From an uncultured Hungatella sp. (lineage in GTDB: Bacteria; Bacillota; Clostridia; Lachnospirales; Lachnospiraceae), in contig CAJUPQ010000073.1 in NCBI GenBank assembly GCA_910588505.1, forward strand, positions 1-17,955: DNA of 17,955 nt, written 5' to 3'. Below, piece by piece: positions 7,099 through 14,536 of the stretch (the first letter of the stretch is position 1; every line of letters begins with the position of its first letter). The notes under the pieces were generated by a model. That model searched no databases. It saw only the letters and a list, made by a program, of their open reading frames with translations, and was not told the DNA's origin. The position numbers were made by a program, and so were the translations under genes.

Positions 7099-8334
7099 AT
7101 GGATGAAAACTTTATCTATGAGCGGTTAAAGGCTTTAAGCGGCGGTCTGGAGCGGTCTTTGTACCGGGATATCAGCAAGGCTTTTGAGGAGGTTGTCCGG
7201 TATAATGAGAGGGCTCTTTCTGAGCTGAAGGAGAACCTTTGCCGGGAGCTTCGGGATGTGTCGGAACGTTTTTACCTGTATGGGGCCGTGGCTGCTGCCG
7301 GGGATGTGCCCATTGTCAATGATTTTCTTTTTCCCATGGATGAGGGGCAGGAGGAGGGAAGCATTGCCACGATTTTCTGTCCCTGCTCCAGAGACAGGAT
7401 GGAGGAAGTGTTTGGCAATTGTCAGAAGCTTGTGGTGGGGACGGATGAGGGAGAGTTGGAGATTCTTGCCAGGGTCATGCCCTGCAGGCGGTATCAGAGG
7501 AAGATTGATGAGCTGCAGAATGTGTTTTATGACAACGGCATTTTCTGGAGAACGCCTTACCTTCCCTATGTGGACCGGTTTGGGGATGTTTTTTGTGAGG
7601 ATTTCCCAAAGGATCTGGAGGTGAAGTCTCTGCGGTTTAAGGATGAGAGTATTCCGGTGGGGCTCGGGCTTATTCCTCTGTGGAACGTGGAGCCGATAAG
7701 CCTTAAGTGTACGGTTTTTCCCATTCCGGCTATTGACGAGGAGAATTTCCGGCATACGCTGAAACTGCCTTTTTACCAGGACGGGTATGTGGTCAGGATG
7801 GAGCAGGCGGTTAAAAATGTGTTTATGAGTAATGAAGGGCTGGAGGTTGTTTCACGGGAGAAGAGCCAGCGGATGTTTGATTTGTACCGGATTGCCGTAC
7901 ACAGGGACGTGAAGGTGCCTCACTATCCTCTTACTTCTAATTTCCGGCGGATGCGCCATGTGGACCGGCAGGCGGACAATGCCGCGGCAGGGCTTCGGAC
8001 CAGGGCGGAGATTGGGCGGATTGTCACCAGCTATGAGGCTTATGAGGGGCTTACCCTTAGGGGTATCGAGGAAGGGAGCTGGGGGGATATTGCCGGTCTC
8101 GGCAGCCGGTACGGGTTTGTTCCAAAGGGGAGGGAGAGTCTTCTGCTGCGGTTTTGGGCAAAGGAGGAGCATTTTCTGACCCAGGACCAGGCGGCTTTTC
8201 TGGTTGCGGAGGTTCAAAGGGATTTTCCCCAGTTTGCGGTTTCGGGGGAGCTAACCTTTGGGGAAAGCCCTGATAAGGGGAAGGGAGGATGGCATGAAGC
8301 GTCTGTGGCAGGCAGCTATGGAGGCCAGGAATAA
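7099..8334 (+). CDS. unrecognised protein, probable baseplate component
   Basis: A 411-residue soluble protein that I do not recognise. The N-terminus (1-70) is helical with charged heptad-like spacing, which may be an oligomerisation segment. The middle (70-300) is mixed alpha/beta with several PYLPY- and IPLW-type hydrophobic strands. A short C-terminal region is glycine-rich. It starts 3 bases after the stop of the previous gene and overlaps the next by 41 bases. Position between the signalling module and the spike genes, and a size in the range of TssF-like proteins, make a baseplate wedge the best guess, without a family motif to prove it. The first five residues, MDENF, also begin the pentapeptide protein at 14537, probably by chance. 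Confidence 0.4.
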   Translation: MDENFIYERLKALSGGLERSLYRDISKAFEEVVRYNERALSELKENLCRELRDVSERFYLYGAVAAAGDVPIVNDFLFPMDEGQEEGSIATIFCPCSRDRMEEVFGNCQKLVVGTDEGELEILARVMPCRRYQRKIDELQNVFYDNGIFWRTPYLPYVDRFGDVFCEDFPKDLEVKSLRFKDESIPVGLGLIPLWNVEPISLKCTVFPIPAIDEENFRHTLKLPFYQDGYVVRMEQAVKNVFMSNEGLEVVSREKSQRMFDLYRIAVHRDVKVPHYPLTSNFRRMRHVDRQADNAAAGLRTRAEIGRIVTSYEAYEGLTLRGIEEGSWGDIAGLGSRYGFVPKGRESLLLRFWAKEEHFLTQDQAAFLVAEVQRDFPQFAVSGELTFGESPDKGKGGWHEASVAGSYGGQE

Positions 8335-8968
8335 CGGCATCCGGGAGAATGACTTGTTTTTCGACGTGGCGGATACCAGTTCTCCTTACGGGGAGGCTAC
8401 GGTGAAAAATGCCTACACGCCTTTTGGCCCTGTGGAGGGCAGGATTGCCGTGAATCCCTATTACAGCTATGAGGCTGTTTTTGACCACATCATCCGGCCT
8501 GGACAGATACCGGAGCTGACCCGGTATCTGTGCGATTTGATTCTCCATCATCTCTGGCAGGTGGACGCCTTGTCCGGCATGGATGTGGAGGCGTTTTACG
8601 TCAGGTTTCTGGAGGCGGATATTCTGGCGGGGGCTTTTGGGCCTGAGGTGCCTGTGGAGGATTTTACCTCTGAAGAGATACGCATGCTGGCCTATTTTTA
8701 TCTAAAGCTGTGCCGGACAGGGGATTATGAGCGGTGCTTTTGCGACGTCCTTTCCGGCCTGTATGGAAATTCCTGGATAAACGCGAGGGAAGACGGAAGC
8801 ATTGTGCTGTTTTTAAACCGGAAGGAAACGCCGGAGGATGTGCGGAAGGTTCTGGCTGTCAGAAGTATTTTTTTGCAGGCAGGGAGAACATGCCGGGTCT
8901 TCTGGGATATCCCGCCGGGAATCGTGGAGTGCGAGGAAACCACCATCGGGAACTTCGTGTTGTTTTAG
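8294..8968 (+). CDS. unrecognised protein, probable baseplate component
   Basis: A 224-residue soluble protein, not recognised. ATG 8294 is chosen because a GGGAGG site (8283-8288) precedes it with ideal spacing; an in-frame start at 8258 has none. The gene overlaps the end of the 411-residue gene by 41 bases, so the two are very likely translated together. The middle is helical (two segments near 75-150). The end carries a proline-containing strand, FWDIPPGIV, and a final IGNFVLF, reminiscent of the short C-terminal strands of phage and T6SS wedge proteins such as TssG, but this is only a resemblance. A 95-bp tandem repeat begins at the base after its stop codon. Confidence 0.4.
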   Translation: MKRLWQAAMEARNNGIRENDLFFDVADTSSPYGEATVKNAYTPFGPVEGRIAVNPYYSYEAVFDHIIRPGQIPELTRYLCDLILHHLWQVDALSGMDVEAFYVRFLEADILAGAFGPEVPVEDFTSEEIRMLAYFYLKLCRTGDYERCFCDVLSGLYGNSWINAREDGSIVLFLNRKETPEDVRKVLAVRSIFLQAGRTCRVFWDIPPGIVECEETTIGNFVLF

Positions 8969-9063
8969 AGGAGGAACGTTTGGGAAACGGAGTTTCCCAA
9001 ATTGGAATCGTTCCGACGACTTGGCAGGTGACGCGAAGCGGCGCGTGCCGTTTCCCTGCAAAA
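8969..9063 (+). repeat. 95-bp hairpin repeat, copy 1
   Basis: First of two tandem copies between a stop codon and the next gene. The unit opens with AGGAGGA (8969-8975) and then a near-perfect hairpin with arms TTTGGGAAAC (8979-8988) and GTTTCCCAAA (8992-9001) around the loop GGA. A second hairpin uses ACGCG (9031-9035) and CGCGT (9042-9046), extended by GGC (9023-9025) with GCC (9047-9049). A competing pairing exists: GGGAAACGG (8982-8990) with CCGTTTCCC (9048-9056). These compact intergenic hairpins resemble mobile REP or MITE-like elements. No protein-coding role is likely. Confidence 0.85.
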
Positions 9064-9158
9064 AGGAGGAATGCTTGGGAAACGGAGTTTCCCAACAGGA
9101 ATCGTTCTGACGACTTGGCAGGTGACGCGAAGCGGCGCGTGCCGATTCCCTGCAAAAA
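9064..9158 (+). repeat. 95-bp hairpin repeat, copy 2
   Basis: Second tandem copy with the same order of elements: AGGAGGA (9064-9070), hairpin arms TTGGGAAAC (9075-9083) and GTTTCCCAA (9087-9095), then the second GC-rich hairpin. It differs from copy 1 at only a handful of positions, mostly just after the AGGAGGA and after the first hairpin. Here the competing pairing is weakened, because the tail reads CCGATTCCC instead of CCGTTTCCC. A further AGGAGGA follows exactly one period later (9159-9165) and serves the next gene. The near-identity points to a recent duplication or insertion. Confidence 0.85.
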
Positions 9159-9165
9159 AGGAGGA
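9159..9165 (+). promoter_or_regulatory. ribosome binding site deciding the Hsp70-like start
   Basis: AGGAGGA here is followed by a GTG at 9173 at ideal spacing. It is the third AGGAGGA in a 95-base ladder (8969, 9064, 9159), the first two belonging to repeat copies. The ATG at 9071 directly abuts the second one, which is too close to use, and ATG 9218 has no good site. Confidence 0.65.
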
Positions 9166-9172
9166 AAAGGCT

Positions 9173-11635
9173 GTGGGGTACCGATATAGGCTGTTTAAGA
9201 ACGGCAGAGAGCAGAATATGAGGCGCTATACCTTGGATGAGCTGCAGGATATGGGGACTTTTATGCTTCGGGATATCTGTGTAAGGGAGAAGATTATGAC
9301 CAGGTCCGCAGGCATTGACCCTAAGCGGCTGGACCGGGAGGCTTTGATTGAACTGCTGTACCGCTATCGGGGCAGGGAGGAGGAAGTTCTGGCCGACGGA
9401 TTCTGGGAAGAGTCTGTGGAGATTGTGAAGGCTTTGGCATCCAGGGCGGTTCTGGCTGCGGAAAAGCTGGAGGCGCCTGACAGGATTGAGTTAAAGAAGG
9501 ACATCCCCCTTCTGGAAGGGGAGGATGTGCTGATTAGCCATGGATTTGACGGGGAGTATTTCCTTGGGGTGATTCTGGATGATGCGGGAGCGGTTCTTGG
9601 GGTGTTTGAGGTTTTGGGCAGCCGAATGACTTTGTCTCCGAAACGCATGGCAGAAACCCTTACTGTGGGCATTTATCAGGACCTTAAGCTTCTTCTCTTT
9701 GACGGGCCTTCCAGCCGGAAGGTTCTTAGGGCCTACAACAGCCAGAAGTGGAGCGCGGCCAGGGAGGGAAGTCTGACTGCGGCCATGGCCAGGCTTCCTG
9801 TCCTTTCCATTGTGGAGGTCATGGATTGTCAGGAACCTTTGGTGATTGATTTCGGGGCGGGGAATACTGCCGCGGCTTCTCCATGGCCCCAGGGACAGGG
9901 GGCGGAGAAGCTTCTGGAGGTCCGGTTCCAGGGGGGAAGCAGTCTCCTTCCAAGCGCTGCCGCTGTCAGGCGCTGCGGGGAAGGGGAGGCGGAGTTTGCC
10001 TTTGGATATGAGGCTCTTGGCCTGATACGGCGAAGGGGCTATGGGGAGGAAATGACGTTTTTCCATAACCTGAAGTTGTTTTTGTATGAAGAGCGAATGC
10101 TGGAGGTAAGGGACAGTGACGGGAATGCCGCGTTTGTTTCCTCGGACGCCCTTTTAAATGGTTTTTTTCAGTATATTATCAATACGGCCAAAGGGGAACA
10201 CAAAAAGAATTATACAAAGCTGTGTTTTCTGATGCCTGAGAAACGGGGCGGGATGGCCATTGAGCGGCTTAAAAAGATTCTGCCTGACTATGAGGTATGG
10301 GGCGTTTCCTCGGAATCCGTCAACTGCGTCTACGGGGAGATTATCCGGCGGGGGGATTTTGAGGGGGAAGAGATGACCCGGGAGCTTGCCTTCCACTGCG
10401 GCGCAGGCTCGTCTTCCCTGGTACTTTGCGGCCATGAGGCGGAGAATACCAGGGTGGCTTATGAGGTGCGGATGAATGCCCGGTATATAAACGGGGACAG
10501 GGGGTTTGGCGGCAACAGCCTGACTTGCCTTATCTTTATGTACTTGAAAATCCGGGTGATGTTAAAGGTTACCGGCTCTGACCAGGAGATTTTTGATGAG
10601 AAAATGGGGGATGCCTACTCTTATGTGGACCAATACCGGGGGACGAAGGAAGTTTATGAGGGGTTTCGCGGCTTATATGAACAGGCGGAGGCCATTATTC
10701 CCACCCGGTTTGGCGGTCCGGAGAAGGGGAATTCCTGGAAACGCCGGAATTTTTACCGGCTGTGGTTTTTGGCGGAAGGGCTGAAGCTGGCTTTTTTCTC
10801 AGGGGAGCCCATTAGTGTGATTGATCTGCCGGACCGGTTTCGGGAGCTGTGTATGGTCCATGTGGCCACGCCTCAGGGGATTGTGGAACAGCGGCTGGAT
10901 TTTTCGGTGCATAAGGAGGCTTTGGAGCTTGTGATGGCCCCGGAAATCTATGGCCTTGTAAAACGTTTTATTGAGCCCCTCTGCAATGAGGACGGTATTT
11001 TGATGGGATACCGGATTAAGTTCACGGGCATGAGCTGTCAGATTCCTGTGTTTCGAGACGCGCTTCGGGAGTTTACGGTGGGGCGCAGGGCCAGGGTGAA
11101 GCGGGCAGGGGATGAGGGGCTTAAGCTTCGCGCCCTGGAAGGGGCCATTCTTCGGGGACAGATGGAAAAAAGCGGGCGGGTTATTCCGGAGATTACAGAG
11201 GAAGAAGGGGAGATTCCTTTTATGGTCACAGTGGAAACCCATGACGGTTCGGTTATGCGCATGATAGCAAAGCAGCAGCCGGACCGGGATGTTTTCGGGT
11301 ATGTGAAGCGCCACGCAGCCACCCGTCAGGTGGAATTTACGGTGTTTGACGCCCTGGAGCATGAGGTGGGCAGACGGATGGTGTGGCTGGATACAGGTTC
11401 CTTTGAGCCGATTTCCTATGACGCTTTGTTTGAGGCTTTTCCCATGCTTCAGCCTTTTCAGGGAGATTTTGATTCCATTGGGGAGGACGAGGTGCGGTTG
11501 TTTGTGTACAGGGAGGAAAACTGGGATTTCTGCGTGCTGCCGGCTGCCAGAAGGCAGGGGGTTTTAAGCGCGGGAAAGGTAAGCCGGTTTTTGTTTGACG
11601 ATGAGTGCGTGGATTATTTCTGCGGGGCATTTTAA
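9173..11635 (+). CDS. degenerate Hsp70/actin-fold protein with SAP-like N-terminus
   Basis: An 820-residue protein from GTG 9173. Residues about 16-65 resemble a SAP/Rho-N helix-extended motif (Y-T-L-D-E-L, then D-R-E-A-L-I-E-L-L). The actin-like ATPase core follows. Phosphate-1 motif: Asp226-Phe-Gly-Ala-Gly-Asn-Thr232, like the D-x-G-x-x-N-S of Hsp70. Phosphate-2: His408-Cys-Gly-Ala-Gly412, where the usual first aspartate is histidine. A G-D-R-G-F-G-G-N segment (441-448) matches the G-D-x-x-x-G-G motif. The C-terminal 250 or so residues are unlike an Hsp70 substrate domain. Canonical T6SS lacks an Hsp70; here it may help assemble or remodel the machine in place of ClpV, which is absent. Starting at ATG 9071 would translate the repeat into an artificial N-terminus. 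Confidence 0.65.
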   Translation: MGYRYRLFKNGREQNMRRYTLDELQDMGTFMLRDICVREKIMTRSAGIDPKRLDREALIELLYRYRGREEEVLADGFWEESVEIVKALASRAVLAAEKLEAPDRIELKKDIPLLEGEDVLISHGFDGEYFLGVILDDAGAVLGVFEVLGSRMTLSPKRMAETLTVGIYQDLKLLLFDGPSSRKVLRAYNSQKWSAAREGSLTAAMARLPVLSIVEVMDCQEPLVIDFGAGNTAAASPWPQGQGAEKLLEVRFQGGSSLLPSAAAVRRCGEGEAEFAFGYEALGLIRRRGYGEEMTFFHNLKLFLYEERMLEVRDSDGNAAFVSSDALLNGFFQYIINTAKGEHKKNYTKLCFLMPEKRGGMAIERLKKILPDYEVWGVSSESVNCVYGEIIRRGDFEGEEMTRELAFHCGAGSSSLVLCGHEAENTRVAYEVRMNARYINGDRGFGGNSLTCLIFMYLKIRVMLKVTGSDQEIFDEKMGDAYSYVDQYRGTKEVYEGFRGLYEQAEAIIPTRFGGPEKGNSWKRRNFYRLWFLAEGLKLAFFSGEPISVIDLPDRFRELCMVHVATPQGIVEQRLDFSVHKEALELVMAPEIYGLVKRFIEPLCNEDGILMGYRIKFTGMSCQIPVFRDALREFTVGRRARVKRAGDEGLKLRALEGAILRGQMEKSGRVIPEITEEEGEIPFMVTVETHDGSVMRMIAKQQPDRDVFGYVKRHAATRQVEFTVFDALEHEVGRRMVWLDTGSFEPISYDALFEAFPMLQPFQGDFDSIGEDEVRLFVYREENWDFCVLPAARRQGVLSAGKVSRFLFDDECVDYFCGAF

Positions 11636-11653
11636 AAATAGGTGGAGGCTGCC

Positions 11654-12436
11654 ATGGAGGTTAAGCAGGTGTTCCCTCTGTTTGAGGAAGGCCGTATTCT
11701 CAAACGGGATTCTCTGGATTTTATCCGGGATTACGCGCCGGATTTCTTCTCCCTCCTGTTTCGGGAGTACGGAAACGGGGTGATTGCCGGGTTTTCGGTG
11801 CGGGGGGAGGGAAAGGACCTTGTGATTGGTCCCGGCATTTTGAAGCACGGCCCTTATTTTTTTTGTATGAAGGAGGAGGCCAGGCTGGAGTTTTGCATGT
11901 ATGGACAGATGGTCCAGGTGGTTTTTCGAAAGGCAGGGGAAAGGGTTTCCCCGGATTTTAGGACGGAGCGGTTTGAATTGTCTCTGGAGCCTGTGCGGGT
12001 CCTTGGGGACGGGGAGTATGAGCTGGGGCGGTTTCTCCTGGAACAGGGGGCACGGCTTCGAACTTATGAGGAATATCAGGATTTTAATGACCTGGTTACA
12101 GAATTTAACACGGTAAATCCTGTGCATATCCCCTATGCCTGTGAAGGGGGCCATACCTTGGCGCCTTTTATTCTCCGGCTTTACGGAAGGGACGTTCTGG
12201 GGTCTGAAAAAGCTCTGCCTCTGGACCTTAGTTTCAGCGTGGCCTGCCTAAACAGTCCTTTTATATCCCGGGAGCTGATACAACGGTATCTTCTGGCCAG
12301 GGAAAAAAGGGGGGACGAAGGCCAGGGCAATCTGTATCTGTATCAGGGGCTTAGGAGGCTTTACGCCAGGCTTGTGTCCGGAGGGGAAAAACGTCAAAGG
12401 CCCAGAGGGATGGGCGGGAAGACCATGATTGATTAA
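11654..12436 (+). CDS. baseplate protein weakly resembling TssK N-terminal shell
   Basis: A 260-residue soluble protein. ATG 11654 follows a GGTGGAGG site; a GTG at 11642 is less likely because the site would lie inside its coding sequence. The opening pattern (F-x-E-G-R-I-L, a helical segment, then strands around I-G-P-G-I and G-P-Y-F-F) loosely matches the N-terminal shell domain of TssK, which binds the T6SS baseplate wedge. The protein is much shorter than TssK (about 450), so it would lack the receptor-binding part. The C-terminus is helical and basic. It sits between the Hsp70-like gene and the spike genes. I regard the TssK link as a hypothesis. Confidence 0.4.
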   Translation: MEVKQVFPLFEEGRILKRDSLDFIRDYAPDFFSLLFREYGNGVIAGFSVRGEGKDLVIGPGILKHGPYFFCMKEEARLEFCMYGQMVQVVFRKAGERVSPDFRTERFELSLEPVRVLGDGEYELGRFLLEQGARLRTYEEYQDFNDLVTEFNTVNPVHIPYACEGGHTLAPFILRLYGRDVLGSEKALPLDLSFSVACLNSPFISRELIQRYLLAREKRGDEGQGNLYLYQGLRRLYARLVSGGEKRQRPRGMGGKTMID

Positions 12437-12447
12437 GGAGGGGTCAT

Positions 12448-12777
12448 ATGGCTAAAACTTATGTTGTAAACGGAGCTACGTTAAAATGTGTCCTGGGAGC
12501 GGCGCCTTCTACTTTGACCGTGCTGCCGGTGAACCGGGTGGAGATCGGAGGGAAGGCAAAGGCCAATATTATGGACTGCAAGCCCATGGTGAATATTAAG
12601 CCTTTCGGGACCTGCGCCAAGATGGCGCCGCCGGTTCCCTGCACGCCTATGGTGGCTGCCTGGATGAAGGGGAAGACCAATGTGCTGGTGGGAGGAATGC
12701 CGGCGCTGATGAGCGACTCCATGGCCATTTGTTCCTGCGGAGGCGGGGTCATCAAGATTCAGAAGGACGGGCAGTGA
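12448..12777 (+). CDS. DUF4280 PAAR-like spike-tip protein
   Basis: A 109-residue protein whose sequence pattern I recognise as DUF4280, the PAAR-like family found beside VgrG-type spikes. Features seen: a repeated glycine and proline-rich strand pattern, a conserved CKPMVNIKPFGTC stretch (residues about 48-60), and a C-terminal C-S-C-G-G-G. The cysteines probably bind a metal ion, as histidines and cysteines do in PAAR cones. The protein would cap VgrG to sharpen the spike and may link cargo. It has an excellent AAGGAGGGG site and is followed by a 33-codon frame and VgrG at minimal spacing. Confidence 0.85.
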   Translation: MAKTYVVNGATLKCVLGAAPSTLTVLPVNRVEIGGKAKANIMDCKPMVNIKPFGTCAKMAPPVPCTPMVAAWMKGKTNVLVGGMPALMSDSMAICSCGGGVIKIQKDGQ

Positions 12778-12779
12778 GT

Positions 12780-12881
12780 ATGGAGTACGGTGACGAGGAT
12801 TTTATCGCGTGGATGGCGGATTTGATTGAGCAGCAGGAGCTTGAGAACGGGCAGGAAAAGGAGGAGGACCATGATAATTGA
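12780..12881 (+). CDS. 33-residue acidic small protein overlapping VgrG start
   Basis: An ATG begins 2 bases after the PAAR-like stop codon and the frame runs 33 codons to a TGA lying 11 bases inside VgrG. The peptide begins MEYGDEDFIAWM and ends in an E/D-rich tail, giving strong negative charge with a short amphipathic helix. Its only upstream site (AAGGA near 12763-12767) is somewhat far, so it would depend on reinitiation after the PAAR-like stop. Its 3' end contains the VgrG ribosome binding site (AAGGAGGAGG), so its translation could tune VgrG synthesis. It could be a real small protein or only a coupling leader. Confidence 0.45.
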   Translation: MEYGDEDFIAWMADLIEQQELENGQEKEEDHDN

Positions 12882-14535
12882 CGTGACCAGGCTAAGGGTC
12901 AGTCCCTTTGCCCTGGAGGGCATTGTGGAGATGAAGGTGGAACAGTCGCTGAACCACCATGCAGCCATGTATTTGAAAGGCATTGTACCCAAAGAAAATG
13001 GTGATTCGGGGGTTATGGATACGGATGATTCCACGGTGGTCACGGTTTCTGACCAGGATGGAGTGATTTTTCGGGGACTTGTGCAGAATATCAGGGCTTC
13101 GTTTCAGGGGGAGGTGTGCTATCTGGAAGTGTGGGCCGCATCCTTTAGCGTCAAGGCGGACACGGATGTTTTGTCCCGGTCGTTTCAGGACGGAGGGATG
13201 AATTATCAGCAGATTGGGGAGCTAATGGCAGGGGAAAACGGATTGTCCCTGTCCATGGAGGCCTCCGCCCTGTCTGTCAACAATCTTCTGCTTCAGTATC
13301 AGGAGACCAACTGGGAATTTTTAAAGAGGATTGCTTCCCACAATCATTCTGTACTTCTTCCCTCGGTGGAGGAACCGAAATTTTATTTTGGGATACCCAA
13401 GGGGAATCAGAAGGGGAGTCTTCTTTCTTACCGTTTTTCAGTGGGGAAAAATATCGGACGTTATCGAAGGCATACGGGCGCCGGGGTGGACGCTGCCCCT
13501 GATGATTCTTTGGAATATATGGTTACGGCAGATGACAGCGTGCTTTCTATCGGCGATACGGTGGATTACAACGGAAACGCCTTGTTTGTCAGGGAGGCTT
13601 TGATTCATCTGGCGGACGCGGTGCTTACCTGCCGCTATGTGCTGTGCCCGGAGAATGGGCTTAAGGTTCCTGTAAGTTATAATCAGCATATAACGGGCCT
13701 GACTCTTTCGGGGCAGGTGCTGGAGGTCAATCAGGACACGGTGAAGGTTCTGCTTTGTGTGGACGAGAGCCAGGATACGGCCAAAGCCTATGCCTTTCCC
13801 TATATTACCCCTTACAGCGCGGAGAACCATACAGGGCTTTATTTGATGCCCGAGCCTGGGGATGTGGTGAATATTCAGTTTCCCACAGAGGATGAGAGCC
13901 TGGCTGTGGCCCTGTCCTCCTACCGGCAGGTGGAAAGCGACCGCATGGGAGACCCCAATGTAAAATACCTGCGGACTCCCAATGATAAAGAGATTAAAAT
14001 CAGCCCGGAGGAGATTTTGATAACCGCAAAGACCGGGGGGCTGTATATCAGGCTGAATCAGGACGACGGGATTGAGGTGTTTTCCCAGCACGGGATTATG
14101 GTAAATACCCTGTCAAGCATTGACGTGACGGCGGCAGGCCATATTTCCCTGACAGCGGGAACCAATATCCTGATGAACGCAGGGGCAGGGTACACAGTCA
14201 GCGCGGGAAAGCGGATTGACGCCAGGGCAGGGAAAGCGGTTGACGTCACCGCGGGAGGCCAGATGACGTTGTTTAGCGGTGAAGAGATGACCTTTACCGC
14301 CACAAAGAATCTGGGCATGGAGACGGAGAAGGAGTTTGTGGCCAAATCGGAGGAGGATATGACCGTGGTGAGCCAGAAAAAGATGACTCTTTCTTCCAAG
14401 GAGGACATGGCCCAGGCTTCGGATAAGAAGATGAAGTTAAGCGCCAAGTCAGAGGTGGGGATTTCCTGCAAATCCAGTTCCATTAAGCTGGACGGGGCCA
14501 TGGACTTAAAGGCGTCAAAGATAAAGGAAAATTGA
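12871..14535 (+). CDS. vgrG: VgrG-like spike protein
   Basis: A 554-residue VgrG-like protein. Residues about 1-290 correspond to the gp27-like hub, with a VSDQDGVIFRGLVQNI strand pair and an S-x-x-W-E-F-L-K-R-I-A helix (about 144-155). Residues 270-355 form a gp5-type OB fold marked by G-L-Y-L-M-P-E-P-G-D-V-V-N-I. From 360 to the end there is a beta-helix of repeated strands with T-A-x-x-x-I and S-x-x-D-M patterns, finishing in lysine-rich turns. It would trimerise and carry the PAAR-like tip. No effector extension follows the spike, so cargo is delivered by separate proteins, consistent with the downstream genes. Start ATG 12871 sits right after AAGGAGGAGG; an earlier frame start at 12826 is not supported. 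Confidence 0.85.
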   Translation: MIIDVTRLRVSPFALEGIVEMKVEQSLNHHAAMYLKGIVPKENGDSGVMDTDDSTVVTVSDQDGVIFRGLVQNIRASFQGEVCYLEVWAASFSVKADTDVLSRSFQDGGMNYQQIGELMAGENGLSLSMEASALSVNNLLLQYQETNWEFLKRIASHNHSVLLPSVEEPKFYFGIPKGNQKGSLLSYRFSVGKNIGRYRRHTGAGVDAAPDDSLEYMVTADDSVLSIGDTVDYNGNALFVREALIHLADAVLTCRYVLCPENGLKVPVSYNQHITGLTLSGQVLEVNQDTVKVLLCVDESQDTAKAYAFPYITPYSAENHTGLYLMPEPGDVVNIQFPTEDESLAVALSSYRQVESDRMGDPNVKYLRTPNDKEIKISPEEILITAKTGGLYIRLNQDDGIEVFSQHGIMVNTLSSIDVTAAGHISLTAGTNILMNAGAGYTVSAGKRIDARAGKAVDVTAGGQMTLFSGEEMTFTATKNLGMETEKEFVAKSEEDMTVVSQKKMTLSSKEDMAQASDKKMKLSAKSEVGISCKSSSIKLDGAMDLKASKIKEN

Positions 14536-14536
14536 T

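Noticed and set aside
7135..7755. Long open frame (206 codons) on the minus strand opposite the 411-residue gene
   Set aside because: A shadow produced by the codon bias of the plus-strand gene; no ribosome binding site or promoter on that strand.
8969..9158. CRISPR array
   Set aside because: Only two adjacent, nearly identical 95-base units, with no unique spacers between repeats and no cas genes.
9071..9172. N-terminal extension of the Hsp70-like protein through repeat copy 2
   Set aside because: The ATG at 9071 touches its AGGAGGA with no spacing, and the extension translates repeat DNA. GTG 9173 with a well-spaced site is better.
8734..9189. Small proteins encoded by the tandem repeat
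   Set aside because: The repeat is hairpin-rich DNA and both copies read open in more than one frame because of composition; no evidence of coding.
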